DNA of 40,125 nucleotides from Oscillospiraceae bacterium (GCA_017462785.1 JAFTQJ010000005.1:1-40125); one strand, 5' to 3'. Counted from the first letter of the stretch, positions 8,348-16,190 are shown. The notes: generated from the sequence alone by a model not told the origin. A program made the numbers and translations.

Positions 8348-9355
8348 TTGTCAAAAGCAATCAGAATGTCCGATATTGCAGAGCAGCTGCATGTCAGCAC
8401 CGTTACCGTTTCCAAGGCACTTTCCGGCAAGGAGGGTGTCAGCGATGAACTGCGTCTGAAAATCCAGCAGCTTGCGGAGCAGATGGGCTATCAGAAGAAA
8501 AACAGCCGGCTTGAATCCGTACAGCCCGGTTATTCTATCGGGGTCATTACCTCGCACCAATTCATTGAAAAAGGGCATTCCTTCTATTGGACGCTCTATG
8601 AACGCATCCTCTACCATCTCTCCCAGCTCGGGCACATCGGCATTCTGGAGGTCGTTGCAGAGCATGCAGAGCAGGAAATGCAGATCCCACGCCTCGCCCT
8701 TGAAGGCAGAGTCAACGGCATCATTCTGATGGGCAATTTCCCCGACAGCTTCCGCAATGCTCTGACCACCTGCGGCATTCCGTTTGTGATTCTGGATGCA
8801 TTCCATGCAAAATATTTGCAGGATTCCGTCATTTCCGACGGCTACTACGGCATGTACACCGTGGTGCAGCACCTCATTCAGATGGGACACCGCCGCATTG
8901 CATTTGTCGGCTCAGTCGGTTCCACGACCAGCATCACTGACCGCTACTATGGCTACTGCCGTGCGATGAATGAGTCCAGTCTACCGATCACTGAGGATCT
9001 GGTGATCCCCGATCGTGATGCGGAGGGCAATGTGCATATCGCACTTGACGGCTTCCGTCAGCTCCCCACCGCTTTTGCCTGCAACTGTGACAGCACCGCC
9101 TATGTTCTGCTGAACATGCTCAAGGATCGGGGCGTGCGTGTGCCGCAGGATGTATCCATCACGGGCTTTGACAATTTCATCCTTTCCGAACTGACCGTGC
9201 CCCGTATTACCACCTACGCCGTGGATGTGGATAAAATGTCCCGTGCAAGCGTCAAGCAGATCGTCCGCAGGATCCAGAATCCCAAGGCTTCCCTGCAAAG
9301 AATGGTGGTCAGCGGTTCACTGGTGATGCGTGACAGCGTGCGGAAACTCCTTTGA
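8348..9355 (+). CDS. LacI-family transcriptional regulator
   Basis: About 335 residues. An N-terminal helix-turn-helix and hinge (MSDIAEQLHVSTVTVSKALS) is followed by a periplasmic-binding-like sensor domain with the usual landmarks (GHRRIAFVG, VRVPQDVSITGFDNF, TTYAVDVDKMSRASV). I chose the TTG at 8348 as start because AAAGGTGGAG lies 6 nt upstream; the in-frame GTG at 8336 overlaps that ribosome site. The gene is divergent from the sugar transport operon and probably represses it, responding to a sugar. A palindrome over that operon's promoter (7810-7845) is the candidate target. Ligand unknown. Confidence 0.9.
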   Translation: MSKAIRMSDIAEQLHVSTVTVSKALSGKEGVSDELRLKIQQLAEQMGYQKKNSRLESVQPGYSIGVITSHQFIEKGHSFYWTLYERILYHLSQLGHIGILEVVAEHAEQEMQIPRLALEGRVNGIILMGNFPDSFRNALTTCGIPFVILDAFHAKYLQDSVISDGYYGMYTVVQHLIQMGHRRIAFVGSVGSTTSITDRYYGYCRAMNESSLPITEDLVIPDRDAEGNVHIALDGFRQLPTAFACNCDSTAYVLLNMLKDRGVRVPQDVSITGFDNFILSELTVPRITTYAVDVDKMSRASVKQIVRRIQNPKASLQRMVVSGSLVMRDSVRKLL

Positions 9356-9407
9356 TCGGGCATTTTCTGCCGTGTAAAAATTATTTACATAATTTTCGTA
9401 AAAACTA

Positions 9408-9436
9408 TTGACATCCGGAACAAGTTGTGCTATAAT
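9408..9436 (+). promoter_or_regulatory. Sigma-A promoter of the lipoprotein/NfeD/SPFH cluster
   Basis: TTGACA (9408-9413), 17-bp spacer, TATAAT (9431-9436), with TGTGC immediately before the -10 (extended -10 type). Confidence 0.85.
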
Positions 9437-9524
9437 AGAGCTACAAGGTGCAGTAAAAACAGCAAACACACAAACCAAGAAGTAAAACAAATTGACGCTG
9501 CACGTTCCAAAAAGGAGTAACACT

Positions 9525-9920
9525 ATGAAGCACAGACACACTTACGCAATGGCAGCCGCTGCATTCTGCATGCTGGCGATGACCGGATGTACGGAATCTG
9601 AAAAGGTATCCTACAATGTTTCCAAGGAGGCGGATAATTTCAATGTCACACGCCGCCTGACCGTCATCAATGCGAGAAGCGACAAGCCGGTTTTCGAGCT
9701 GATCGGAGCATTCTCCATCGAAGTGGACAATGAGGAGAATCAGCTGGAGATCATCTGCGAAACGGGCGAAAATGAGTACAAGAAGCATTTTGTCAGCCTG
9801 AACGAGTGGACGATCTACGTTGTGGAGGACATCGGCGGTGCGGACGTTGACCCGTATCGTTACGAGGTGAACTTCCTGCCGGAAGCAATTCTGCCCGTAA
9901 CGCTGACTTCGAGTGATTAA
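9525..9920 (+). CDS. Small beta-rich lipoprotein
   Basis: 131 residues from the ATG at 9525, chosen because AAAGGAG lies 7 nt upstream. Signal peptide with lipobox-like MTGC, then about 110 residues that look all-beta (alternating hydrophobics such as RRLTVINARSDKPVFELIGAFSIEV). It resembles the small beta-sandwich lipoproteins seen in Firmicutes and their phages, but that is a resemblance only. First gene of a plus-strand cluster leading into NfeD and SPFH genes, which suggests an envelope role. Confidence 0.7.
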   Translation: MKHRHTYAMAAAAFCMLAMTGCTESEKVSYNVSKEADNFNVTRRLTVINARSDKPVFELIGAFSIEVDNEENQLEIICETGENEYKKHFVSLNEWTIYVVEDIGGADVDPYRYEVNFLPEAILPVTLTSSD

Positions 9921-9933
9921 GGGGGTCGCAGTG

Positions 9934-10113
9934 ATGGTAGATTTTCTGATCGAGCTTGCAGCGGACATCACAGGTGACATACTGGAGGAAAATCTGTCCC
10001 GACGGTCATTCTTCCGGAGGATCAGCCCTGTCACACGTTTCTTTCTCGGACTTGGGGCAGCGGTACTGATGGGACTTGTATGCTATGGGATTGTAACGTT
10101 TTTCATGCAATAA
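9934..10113 (+). CDS. Small single-pass membrane protein
   Basis: 59 residues from the ATG at 9934 (a GTG at 9931 is equally placed behind GGGGG). An acidic, amphipathic N-terminal half is followed by a basic patch (SRRSFFRR) and one C-terminal membrane helix (about 38-57). No family recognised. It lies 13 bp after the lipoprotein stop and 30 bp before the NfeD gene, so it is co-transcribed. Confidence 0.6.
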   Translation: MVDFLIELAADITGDILEENLSRRSFFRRISPVTRFFLGLGAAVLMGLVCYGIVTFFMQ

Positions 10114-10143
10114 TGCACTAACTGATGAAAGGAGGCATTTCTT

Positions 10144-10581
10144 ATGGTTAGCTGGATGATATTCTGGGGTACTCTTTTTATAGTGCTGGTCATTCTGGAA
10201 TTCAGCACGATGCAGCTTGTGAGCGTCTGGTTTGCAGCCGGTGCACTTGCCGGCTTCATCGGGGCGGCATGTCAGATGAATCCGCTGGGACAGGCGATCC
10301 TGTTTGCGGTTGTTTCGTTCCTGCTGCTGCTCATCAGTATGCCGCTGCTGAAGAAATTCAGAAAGTCCAACCCCAACACACAGCAGGTGGATCCCGATGT
10401 CGGCAAGGATGCCGTTGTAACAGAGGAGATCGACAATGCAAAGAGCACGGGACGCATCAGGATCGGTGATTCCAACTGGCGTGCCCGTACCAAGGATGAT
10501 GCAGTGATCACAGCAGGGACGATCGTCACTGTTACGGAAATTTCCGGTACTACTGCATATGTTACAGAGAAAAATGCATAA
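10144..10581 (+). CDS. NfeD-family membrane protein
   Basis: 145 residues: two or three N-terminal membrane segments (about 5-75), then a soluble OB-fold-like C-terminal domain (DVGKDAVVTEEIDNAKSTGRI; GDSNWRARTKDDAVITAGT). Short NfeD proteins lack the protease domain and are typically encoded beside an SPFH protein, as here (23-bp gap). They are thought to assist membrane-microdomain scaffolding. Ribosome site AAAGGAGG. Confidence 0.88.
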   Translation: MVSWMIFWGTLFIVLVILEFSTMQLVSVWFAAGALAGFIGAACQMNPLGQAILFAVVSFLLLLISMPLLKKFRKSNPNTQQVDPDVGKDAVVTEEIDNAKSTGRIRIGDSNWRARTKDDAVITAGTIVTVTEISGTTAYVTEKNA

Positions 10582-10604
10582 CCCGAATTTAGGAGGAATT
10601 TTTT

Positions 10605-11573
10605 ATGGAATACTTAGTTATTGGTCTGATCGTTGTTCTGCTGATCGTGTTCATCAGCTGTCTGCGTATTGTACCGCAGGCACATGTCTATGTCGTAGAG
10701 CGTCTGGGTACGTTCCACAAGGAGCTGCAGGCAGGTCCCCGCTGGCTGCTGCCGTTCGTTGACCGTGTAGCACGCCGTGTTTCCATCAAGGAGCGTGTGG
10801 TAGATTTCAAGCCGCAGCAGGTAATCACCAAGGATAATGTTACCATGCAGATCGACACTGTTGTATTCTTCAAGGTAACGGATGCGAAGAAGTACACCTA
10901 CGGCGTAGAAAATCCCATGATGGCGATCGAGAACTTCACAGCAACCACCCTGCGTAACATCATCGGTGAGCTGGAGCTGGACTCTACACTGACCTCCCGT
11001 GATGTCATCAACACCAAGATCACAGCGATTCTGGACGAAGAAACCGACCGTTGGGGTATCAAGGTGATCCGTGTCGAGCTGAAAAACATCCTGCCGCCCC
11101 GTGAGATTCAGGATTCCATGGAGAAGCAGATGAAGGCAGAGCGTGAACGCCGTGAGAAGATCCTGCAGGCTGAGGGTGAAAAGAAGGCACAGGTACTGGT
11201 TGCCGAGGCTGAAAAGGAATCCAAGATCCTGCGTGCACAGGCTGACAAGGAGGCTGAGATCCTCCGTGCGACCGCAGAAAAGGAAGCAATGATCCTGCGT
11301 GCAGAGGCGATCCGTGAGCAGAAGATCCGTGTAGCAGACGGTGAAGCACAGGCAATTGCAGCAGTACAGACCGCACTGGCTGAGAGTCTGGAGCGACTGA
11401 ATACTGCGAACCCGAACCAGAGCGTACTCCAGCTGAAGGCTCTTGAAGCATTCGGCAAGGCAGCTGACGGCAAGGCAACCAAGCTCATCATTCCGAGTGA
11501 GATTCAGGGCCTGGCAGGTCTGGCAGCAGGTCTGAAGGCTGTGACGGAAACAACTGAGGAAGAAGCAAAGTAA
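10605..11573 (+). CDS. SPFH/band-7 (slipin/stomatin-like) protein
   Basis: 322 residues. An N-terminal membrane anchor (about 2-20) is followed by the SPFH domain (VPQAHVYVVERLGTFHKEL; ITKDNVTMQIDTVVFFKVTD; NIIGELELDSTLTSRD). A charged coiled coil (about 170-255) is rich in repeats of the form AEKEAxILRAxA. The C-terminus is Ala/Gly-rich. Such proteins oligomerise into membrane scaffolds and often partner with NfeD, encoded just upstream. The last 26 or so codons are duplicated at 12996-13070. A short GGGGGC hairpin lies downstream (11602-11620). Confidence 0.93.
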   Translation: MEYLVIGLIVVLLIVFISCLRIVPQAHVYVVERLGTFHKELQAGPRWLLPFVDRVARRVSIKERVVDFKPQQVITKDNVTMQIDTVVFFKVTDAKKYTYGVENPMMAIENFTATTLRNIIGELELDSTLTSRDVINTKITAILDEETDRWGIKVIRVELKNILPPREIQDSMEKQMKAERERREKILQAEGEKKAQVLVAEAEKESKILRAQADKEAEILRATAEKEAMILRAEAIREQKIRVADGEAQAIAAVQTALAESLERLNTANPNQSVLQLKALEAFGKAADGKATKLIIPSEIQGLAGLAAGLKAVTETTEEEAK

Positions 11574-11655
11574 GGCAATTATGACGGACGTAAAGCGGGT
11601 TTGAGGGGGCGTGCCCCCTCCCGTATCGACTATTTTAATTTAAGGGGGAACTCAT

Positions 11656-11862
11656 ATGAGAATGTGTATCAGATGCGGCGAAGCAATGCAGGAAAACTGT
11701 GCGATCAAGGTAGAGGGTGCTGGTTATGGCATCGTGATGTCCACCAAGAAGGATGCATTGTTCAGGGGCAGGATCGGCATTCCGAATGTTGCTGTGTGCC
11801 CGAAATGCGGTGAGGTTTCCATTTACATGGCAGATACGTCGAAGCTGTCCGCTGAAGAATAG
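11656..11862 (+). CDS. Small zinc-ribbon-like protein
   Basis: 68 residues with two Cys pairs, CIRC near the N-terminus (residues 4-7) and CPKC (about 48-51), expected to bind one zinc. The region between is beta-rich (IKVEGAGYGIVMSTKK). AAGGGGGAAC precedes the ATG at 11656. No specific family recognised; it resembles small nucleic-acid-binding zinc ribbons. A terminator follows. Confidence 0.7.
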   Translation: MRMCIRCGEAMQENCAIKVEGAGYGIVMSTKKDALFRGRIGIPNVAVCPKCGEVSIYMADTSKLSAEE

Positions 11863-11870
11863 GTATCACT

Positions 11871-11899
11871 ACGCCCTGTGGGTTTTCACGGGGCGTTTT
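11871..11899 (+). terminator. Weak intrinsic terminator after the zinc-ribbon gene
   Basis: ACGCCC (11871-11876) pairs with GGGCGT (11891-11896), with further GTG/CAC pairing inside, followed by TTT. It may attenuate expression of the DUF4003-like gene, which starts 28 bp later. Confidence 0.5.
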
Positions 11900-11926
11900 G
11901 AAATACATGACATTAGGAGGAAAAAC

Positions 11927-12892
11927 ATGAACGAACAACTGATGAACGAGTGCAGAAAGTATCTTGCGTGCAAGGAAGCTCTCACGGATGTATTCAAATT
12001 TGAAATGGATTCCATGGTTGCTGTCTGTGCAGCGACTGCGTGCAGCAAGGGAATGGCTGTGGATGCTGACAAAATCAAGGCATGCGAGAAGATCCTCAAG
12101 AAGAATACCGGCATTTTCTCTGGATTTCATGGAAATGTGTCGCTTCCGGTAATCATGATGCTTGCCGGTGCGGATGATCCGGAGGAGAAGATCAAGCAGG
12201 CAACTGACTTCCACAAGGTGCTGAAGAAGTACTTCACTGATTCCGAGCAACTTGCATATTCCGCAGCCGTTCTGACGGATATGACCACACCGGAACGTCT
12301 TGAAGAGATCGCCGAGCGAGGCAAGCGTATTTATCAGCTGATGAAAAAGGAACATCGTTTCCTGACGGGCAGTGAGGATGTTGTGTTTGCAATCCTGCTG
12401 GCATTCTCCGAAAAAACCGATGAGGCAATGATCGAGGAGATGGAAGAATGCTACCGCATTCTGAAGGAGCGTCGCTTCTATGAAGATGCGATTCAGTCGA
12501 TCAGCCATATTTTCACACTGGCACAGGGGACTGCGGAGGAAAAGTGCTCCCGTCTGACCGCATTGTTTGATGCACTGACAGCGGCAGGCAAAAAATACAG
12601 CAAGGATCATGAGCTGGCAGTTCTGGCTGCACTGTCTCTGAGCGACACACCGGTCGAGGAGCTGGCTGCGGAGATCATCGCAGTGAATGACGAGCTGGCA
12701 CAGCAGAAGGGCTACAAGGGCATATTCGGCACAAACAAGCAGACAACGCTGATGCACGCAGTGATGATCGTGTCGAATTACCACAAGGAAACGCAAAATG
12801 TCAATGATGCAGCAATGATGAGCGTCATTACCTCGACTGCAGCGGAGCAGGCAGCAATTACGGCCATGCTCATGCTCATGATCATTACCTGA
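11927..12892 (+). CDS. DUF4003-like helical protein
   Basis: 321 residues from the ATG at 11927, preceded by TAGGAGG. All-helical, cytoplasmic, no membrane segment, with a C-terminal Ala/Met-rich hydrophobic tail. It has the features of the DUF4003 family (FSGFHGNVSLPVIMMLAG; FLTGSEDVVFAILLAF; LAVLAALSLSDTPVEELA), whose function is unknown. It follows the SPFH/zinc-ribbon genes. A 5' fragment resembling its start is found just downstream at 12911. Confidence 0.75.
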   Translation: MNEQLMNECRKYLACKEALTDVFKFEMDSMVAVCAATACSKGMAVDADKIKACEKILKKNTGIFSGFHGNVSLPVIMMLAGADDPEEKIKQATDFHKVLKKYFTDSEQLAYSAAVLTDMTTPERLEEIAERGKRIYQLMKKEHRFLTGSEDVVFAILLAFSEKTDEAMIEEMEECYRILKERRFYEDAIQSISHIFTLAQGTAEEKCSRLTALFDALTAAGKKYSKDHELAVLAALSLSDTPVEELAAEIIAVNDELAQQKGYKGIFGTNKQTTLMHAVMIVSNYHKETQNVNDAAMMSVITSTAAEQAAITAMLMLMIIT

Positions 12893-12910
12893 TGCTCTGA
12901 GGGAAAAATC

Positions 12911-13070
12911 ATGAACGAACAGCTGACAAAGGTCTGTGAACAGTACATCCGCAACAGGGTATCAAAAGCATCTCCTCATGGGACAGTATGCTGATATTCC
13001 GAGTGAGATTCAGGGTCTGGCAGCAGGTCTGAAGGCTGTGACGGAAACAACTGAGGATGAGAACAAGTAA
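12911..13070 (+). pseudogene. Duplication scar: DUF4003-like 5' end joined to an SPFH-gene 3' end
   Basis: ATG at 12911 opens MNEQLTKVCEQYIRNR, which resembles the DUF4003-like start MNEQLMNECRKYLACK, but stops after 27 codons. From 12996 to the TAA at 13070 the DNA is nearly identical to the last codons of the SPFH gene (11490-11573), in a frame preserving IPSEIQGL and the C-terminal lysine and stop, with one 9-base deletion. Both halves look like residues of an old tandem duplication of the SPFH-DUF4003 segment that mostly collapsed. Not expected to encode a functional protein. Confidence 0.75.
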
Positions 13071-13079
13071 AATAGCAAA

Positions 13080-13109
13080 CGAATTGCCCCGAAGTTTCGG
13101 GGCAATTCG
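13080..13109. terminator. Strong hairpin after the duplication scar
   Basis: A perfect 13-bp stem (CGAATTGCCCCGA / TCGGGGCAATTCG) with a 4-nt loop. The plus-strand tail is A-rich, not T-rich, so it is not a classic plus-strand terminator. It could be an mRNA 3'-end structure. Confidence 0.45.
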
Positions 13110-13129
13110 TCAAAAAAAGAGGTGATCGG

Positions 13130-13378
13130 ATGCAGCAGATGTTTGAAATGCTGATGAACTATTGGATTACAGAACGGATTATGAAAAACAAGCGTATTCC
13201 GAAAGTCATTAAATGCGGCATCTGGCTCATTATGGGCATTCCGTTGGTGATTCTGTTGATATACTGTACTTTCTTCGAGGCAGAGAACACAAGACAACAG
13301 TGGATCTTTGGTATTTTCACCATCGTTATGCTTTATGTATTCATTCGACTTACAATTGAAACGTGGAAGAAATACTGA
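13130..13378 (+). CDS. Small membrane protein
   Basis: 82 residues with two membrane helices (about 28-48 and 58-75) separated by a short polar loop, and basic segments facing the cytoplasm (NKRIPKVIK; the terminal WKKY). Ribosome site AGAGGTGATCGG precedes the ATG. No family recognised. Bounded by a hairpin upstream and a terminator downstream. Confidence 0.6.
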   Translation: MQQMFEMLMNYWITERIMKNKRIPKVIKCGIWLIMGIPLVILLIYCTFFEAENTRQQWIFGIFTIVMLYVFIRLTIETWKKY

Positions 13379-13383
13379 AACAC

Positions 13384-13421
13384 AAAACCGCCGGTTTCCA
13401 ATAACGAAAACCGGCGGTTTT
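13384..13421. terminator. Bidirectional terminator between convergent genes
   Basis: A 14-nt inverted repeat (AAAACCGCCGGTTT / AAACCGGCGGTTTT) ending in T-rich sequence on both strands. It lies between the small membrane protein gene and the minus-strand FucU-like gene. Confidence 0.85.
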
Positions 13422-13423
13422 AC

Positions 13424-13858
13424 TTAGATCACACCCTTCTGGAGCATGACATTGGCATAGATCGCCTTTTCGCTGGTGGCGATGATGCAGTAGACCTGTT
13501 TTGCCTCCTCATAGAATGCGAAGCGTTCGATCGTGCCGACCGTATCCGCACCACGCTCGTCATGCTTGGCAATGATCTCCTTGTAGGTGTCCCAGATGGG
13601 CGTTTCGGCAGGATCGCCGGGCATGACCTCCATGAGCTGGACGGGCTTTTCCACATAGGTATCCAGCGGAAAAACGGTGAGGATGGCATCGAGCAGCTCC
13701 GGCACACCGTGCCCGTCACAGCGGATGACAATGGCGTTTCTGCCCATGCTCTCCGCAGGGAAATTGCCGTCCGCAATCACAAGGCGGTCACTGTGCCCCA
13801 TTTCACAGAGGACTTTCAAAAGCTCGGGGGATAGGATCGGGGGGATGTTTTTTAACAT
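13424..13858 (-). CDS. fucU: RbsD/FucU-family sugar mutarotase (L-fucose mutarotase-like)
   Basis: 144 residues. FucU landmarks are LSPELLKVLCEMGHSDRLVI at the start, a central RCDGHGVPELLDAILTVFPLD, and C-terminal IYANVMLQKGVI with the conserved YANVML strand. FucU interconverts the alpha and beta anomers of fucose before isomerisation; the paralogue RbsD is encoded separately at 33386. No fucose catabolic genes are adjacent, so the substrate is inferred from family. Monocistronic: a promoter is at 14065-14093, and the transcript carries a 171-nt multi-hairpin element between promoter and ribosome site (AAAGGAG, 10 nt before ATG). Confidence 0.85.
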   Translation of the reverse strand: MLKNIPPILSPELLKVLCEMGHSDRLVIADGNFPAESMGRNAIVIRCDGHGVPELLDAILTVFPLDTYVEKPVQLMEVMPGDPAETPIWDTYKEIIAKHDERGADTVGTIERFAFYEEAKQVYCIIATSEKAIYANVMLQKGVI

Positions 13859-13879
13859 GGTTCTGACTCCTTTGCACTG

Positions 13880-14050
13880 ATACTAATCCTCAAAACCCCA
13901 ATAGATCATTGGGGTTTTGAGGGCGGCTGACTACGTCATCCGCCGATTTGAACGCCAAGCGTTCAAATCCCGTCTCATACAATCCCTAACGCCGACTCCG
14001 TCGGCTAAACTCTGATAGACTTTGTCTATCAGAGTGAAAGGGATTAGTAT
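13880..14050 (-). promoter_or_regulatory. Structured 5'-leader element, copy 1 (upstream of fucU)
   Basis: Bounded by perfect 10-bp inverted ends, ATACTAATCC (13880-13889) and GGATTAGTAT (14041-14050). Five internal hairpins, in minus-strand (RNA) order: ACTCTGATAGAC-aaa-GTCTATCAGAGT, GCCGAC-gga-GTCGGC, GATTTGAACG/CGTTCAAATC, GGCGGATGAC/GTCAGCCGCC (one mismatch), and a 15-bp stem at 13888-13922. The 74-nt core (13977-14050) matches copy 2 at 24952-25028, with compensatory changes in both hairpins. The 5' AATCCCT can pair either with the inner AGGGATT or with the distal GGATTAGTAT, which would be mutually exclusive folds. It starts about 14 nt after the -10 and ends 21 nt before the ATG. Confidence 0.75.
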
Positions 14051-14064
14051 GAATTTGCATTTTC

Positions 14065-14093
14065 ATTATACCACATCTCCCCCACAATTGCAA
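14065..14093 (-). promoter_or_regulatory. Sigma-A promoter of fucU
   Basis: Minus strand: TTGCAA (14093-14088), 17-bp spacer, TATAAT (14070-14065). The -35 variant TTGCAA is also used by the promoter in front of the second leader element (25050-25078). Confidence 0.75.
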
Positions 14094-14109
14094 GAATTCT
14101 GTACAAAAA

Positions 14110-14138
14110 TTGACATTTCCCCCGAATTGTGCTATAAT
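14110..14138 (+). promoter_or_regulatory. Sigma-A promoter of the lipoprotein/propeller gene pair
   Basis: TTGACA (14110-14115), 17-bp spacer, TATAAT (14133-14138) preceded by TGTGC. It is divergent from, and about 17 bp away from, the fucU promoter. Confidence 0.85.
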
Positions 14139-14168
14139 CATAACAGAAACGGAACGGGAGGAAATGGG

Positions 14169-15011
14169 ATGCAGAAGCGGTACAATCGAATTTGGGCGGT
14201 GCTCCTGTGGGCAGTACTGCTGACGGGGTGTGCAGAGCACACGGATGCTGAACCAATGCTCACAGAAACGGAACAGGTCACGGAAAGTACTGTATTGCTG
14301 GAAACCACGGAAAGCTTCACGAGCGTGAACACGGAGCAAAATCCGGATGAAACGCTGTGCGTGAACGAGGACAGCATTTACGGCAGCCGCCGCACGACCT
14401 ACGGATGGAAACAGGGGGAACTTGTTCCGGTCCGGCTCAGGGATGAATACTGGCGGCACGGAAGCACTGTGACGGATACCTATGAATATGCACAGGACGG
14501 GCAGAAAATCCTCGTACAGCGTGAGATCAGGGAAACGGACGGCAACCGGAGTGAGATCATCGAGTATCCGCTGTATTTCCACATTCTGCCGGATACTGTG
14601 CAGGTACTGCAAAATGCAGAGATCGTGCAGGAGCTGGAGCTGGGGAGCTTCTGGGAGAGCTATGCAGCACTCGGGGCGTATTTTGAACAGCAAATGGAAT
14701 CTCCCACAATGCCATTGGAGGGGGCATATCTGCGTGAGCCGGAGCAATATCTGGGCACGGAGGATTATGACTTTGACGGGCACTGGGATCTCTATATTCC
14801 GGATACCATGCAGGGGGAATGCGTGGGTAATTACTACAGATTTTCGCCGGAAACCGGACGTTTCGAACAATGGGACGAGCTGAATGCGATCGGATTTGAA
14901 ATGTATACCGATCCCGAAAACGGAACGCTGAACGCTTACACCGGCGGTGAATTCCGCCGCTGGGAATGGCAGGACGGCGGTTTGGTATTGACGGATGAAG
15001 CATCACGATGA
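14169..15011 (+). CDS. Lipoprotein of unknown function
   Basis: 280 residues from the ATG at 14169, supported by GGGAGGAAAT just upstream. Signal peptide with lipobox LTGC (Cys about 21), a Thr/Glu-rich linker, then a mostly beta region. Near the C-terminus YLGTEDYDFDGHWDLYIPD followed by NYYRFSPETGRFEQW resembles the repeat-like D-x-D-x-D-G motif and formatted ending of bacterial surface lipoproteins that bind calcium or other proteins. No definite family. Probably co-transcribed with the following propeller gene (16-bp gap). Confidence 0.65.
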   Translation: MQKRYNRIWAVLLWAVLLTGCAEHTDAEPMLTETEQVTESTVLLETTESFTSVNTEQNPDETLCVNEDSIYGSRRTTYGWKQGELVPVRLRDEYWRHGSTVTDTYEYAQDGQKILVQREIRETDGNRSEIIEYPLYFHILPDTVQVLQNAEIVQELELGSFWESYAALGAYFEQQMESPTMPLEGAYLREPEQYLGTEDYDFDGHWDLYIPDTMQGECVGNYYRFSPETGRFEQWDELNAIGFEMYTDPENGTLNAYTGGEFRRWEWQDGGLVLTDEASR

Positions 15012-15027
15012 TCAATGGGAGGCACAT

Positions 15028-16185
15028 ATGAAACTACTCTACACCAACGGAAAATCCATGTATCTTGCGGAAAGCGGCAAAGAGATCGAGCTGCCGAGCT
15101 ACCGTGCAATACAGTACAGGCAGACGATCGAACAGATCCAGCAGAACAAGCTCTGGAAAACCACGGGGCGTGGTGCTCAGTTCATGGGCGTGGAAGCACC
15201 GGAGCCGATGCAGGAGGACGCTGCCCGTGTGTGCGGTCTTGCACTGTACAAGGATGAATTTCTCTACACACTCCTGCTGGATGCTTCTGGCGGCATGTAC
15301 CGCAGGACATTTTCGGAAAAGCCCGAAATTGAGGGGCATATCTGCTCGGGCAATGAGGTGCGGCTGGGTGAGATCGCAAGCCGTGGGGACGATGTGGCGG
15401 CATGTCTGAGCTATCCGAACGGCTCCTCACACATCGCCCTGTTCAAACTGCCTTCGAGTGCCTACACGCAGGTCACGGACGGCGATTCCTGCGAAACCTC
15501 TCCGAGCTGGTCGGCGGACGGCAGACTGGTGTATTTCTCCACTGCCGGCATTGCCAGAAATGGCGGACAGATCGCCTATGCTCCCCGTGCGGCGGCTTCG
15601 TACAACGTGAACACGGAACGCATGGAGATCGTGCTGGAGGACGAGAAGCACGACATTCTCTCGCCGAAGGAAGATGCAGCCGGAAACCTGTATTTCATCC
15701 GGCAGCCCTACCGCCTTTCGGAGGAGGAGGACAATGTGAGCTTTCTGGGCATTCTGAAGGATGTGCTGCTCTTCCCCTACCGGCTTGTCAAGGCGTTCAT
15801 CGGATTTCTGAACGTGTTCAGCATCATCTACGGCAGGGAGCCGCTGAACAGCAGCGGCAGACGGAGCGACATCCGGACAAAGCAGAAATCCGAAAAGGAG
15901 CTGTTTTTCGAGGGACGCATTTTAGAAGCGGAGAAAAATCTCAAGGAGAATCAGCGTTCCGGCGACAAGTTCGCAGGCATCATGTCGAGGAATCGTGTAC
16001 TGGTTCGCCGTGCACCGGACGGCACGGAGGAAGTGCTTGCCAAGGCGGTGATGGACTACACGCTCTGTACGGACGGCAGCGTGGTCTATTCCAATGGTGC
16101 ACACATCCTGCACCGGAAAGCAGACGGAGCTGTGGAAGAACTGGTAAAAACACGGATGGCAAGGAATCTGGTGATCGTAGATTAA
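15028..16185 (+). CDS. TolB/PD40-like beta-propeller protein
   Basis: 385 residues from the ATG at 15028 (ribosome site GGGAGG). No signal peptide. Repeated motifs of the PD40/WD40-like kind (SPSWSADGRLVYFST, SPKEDAAGNLYFIRQ, TLCTDGSVVYSNG, RKADGAVEELVKT) indicate a cytoplasmic or membrane-associated propeller. A hydrophobic/aromatic insert around 245-275 (FLGILKDVLLFPYRLVKAFI) may contact the membrane. The insert and a basic linker (TKQKSEKELFFEGR) make it unlike a standard TolB. Function unknown. Confidence 0.6.
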   Translation: MKLLYTNGKSMYLAESGKEIELPSYRAIQYRQTIEQIQQNKLWKTTGRGAQFMGVEAPEPMQEDAARVCGLALYKDEFLYTLLLDASGGMYRRTFSEKPEIEGHICSGNEVRLGEIASRGDDVAACLSYPNGSSHIALFKLPSSAYTQVTDGDSCETSPSWSADGRLVYFSTAGIARNGGQIAYAPRAAASYNVNTERMEIVLEDEKHDILSPKEDAAGNLYFIRQPYRLSEEEDNVSFLGILKDVLLFPYRLVKAFIGFLNVFSIIYGREPLNSSGRRSDIRTKQKSEKELFFEGRILEAEKNLKENQRSGDKFAGIMSRNRVLVRRAPDGTEEVLAKAVMDYTLCTDGSVVYSNGAHILHRKADGAVEELVKTRMARNLVIVD

Positions 16186-16190
16186 CTGCC

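Noticed and set aside
11602-11620. GAGGGGGC/GCCCCCTC hairpin after the SPFH gene as a terminator
   Set aside because: No T-run follows and the zinc-ribbon gene continues in the same direction; left as an unassigned hairpin.
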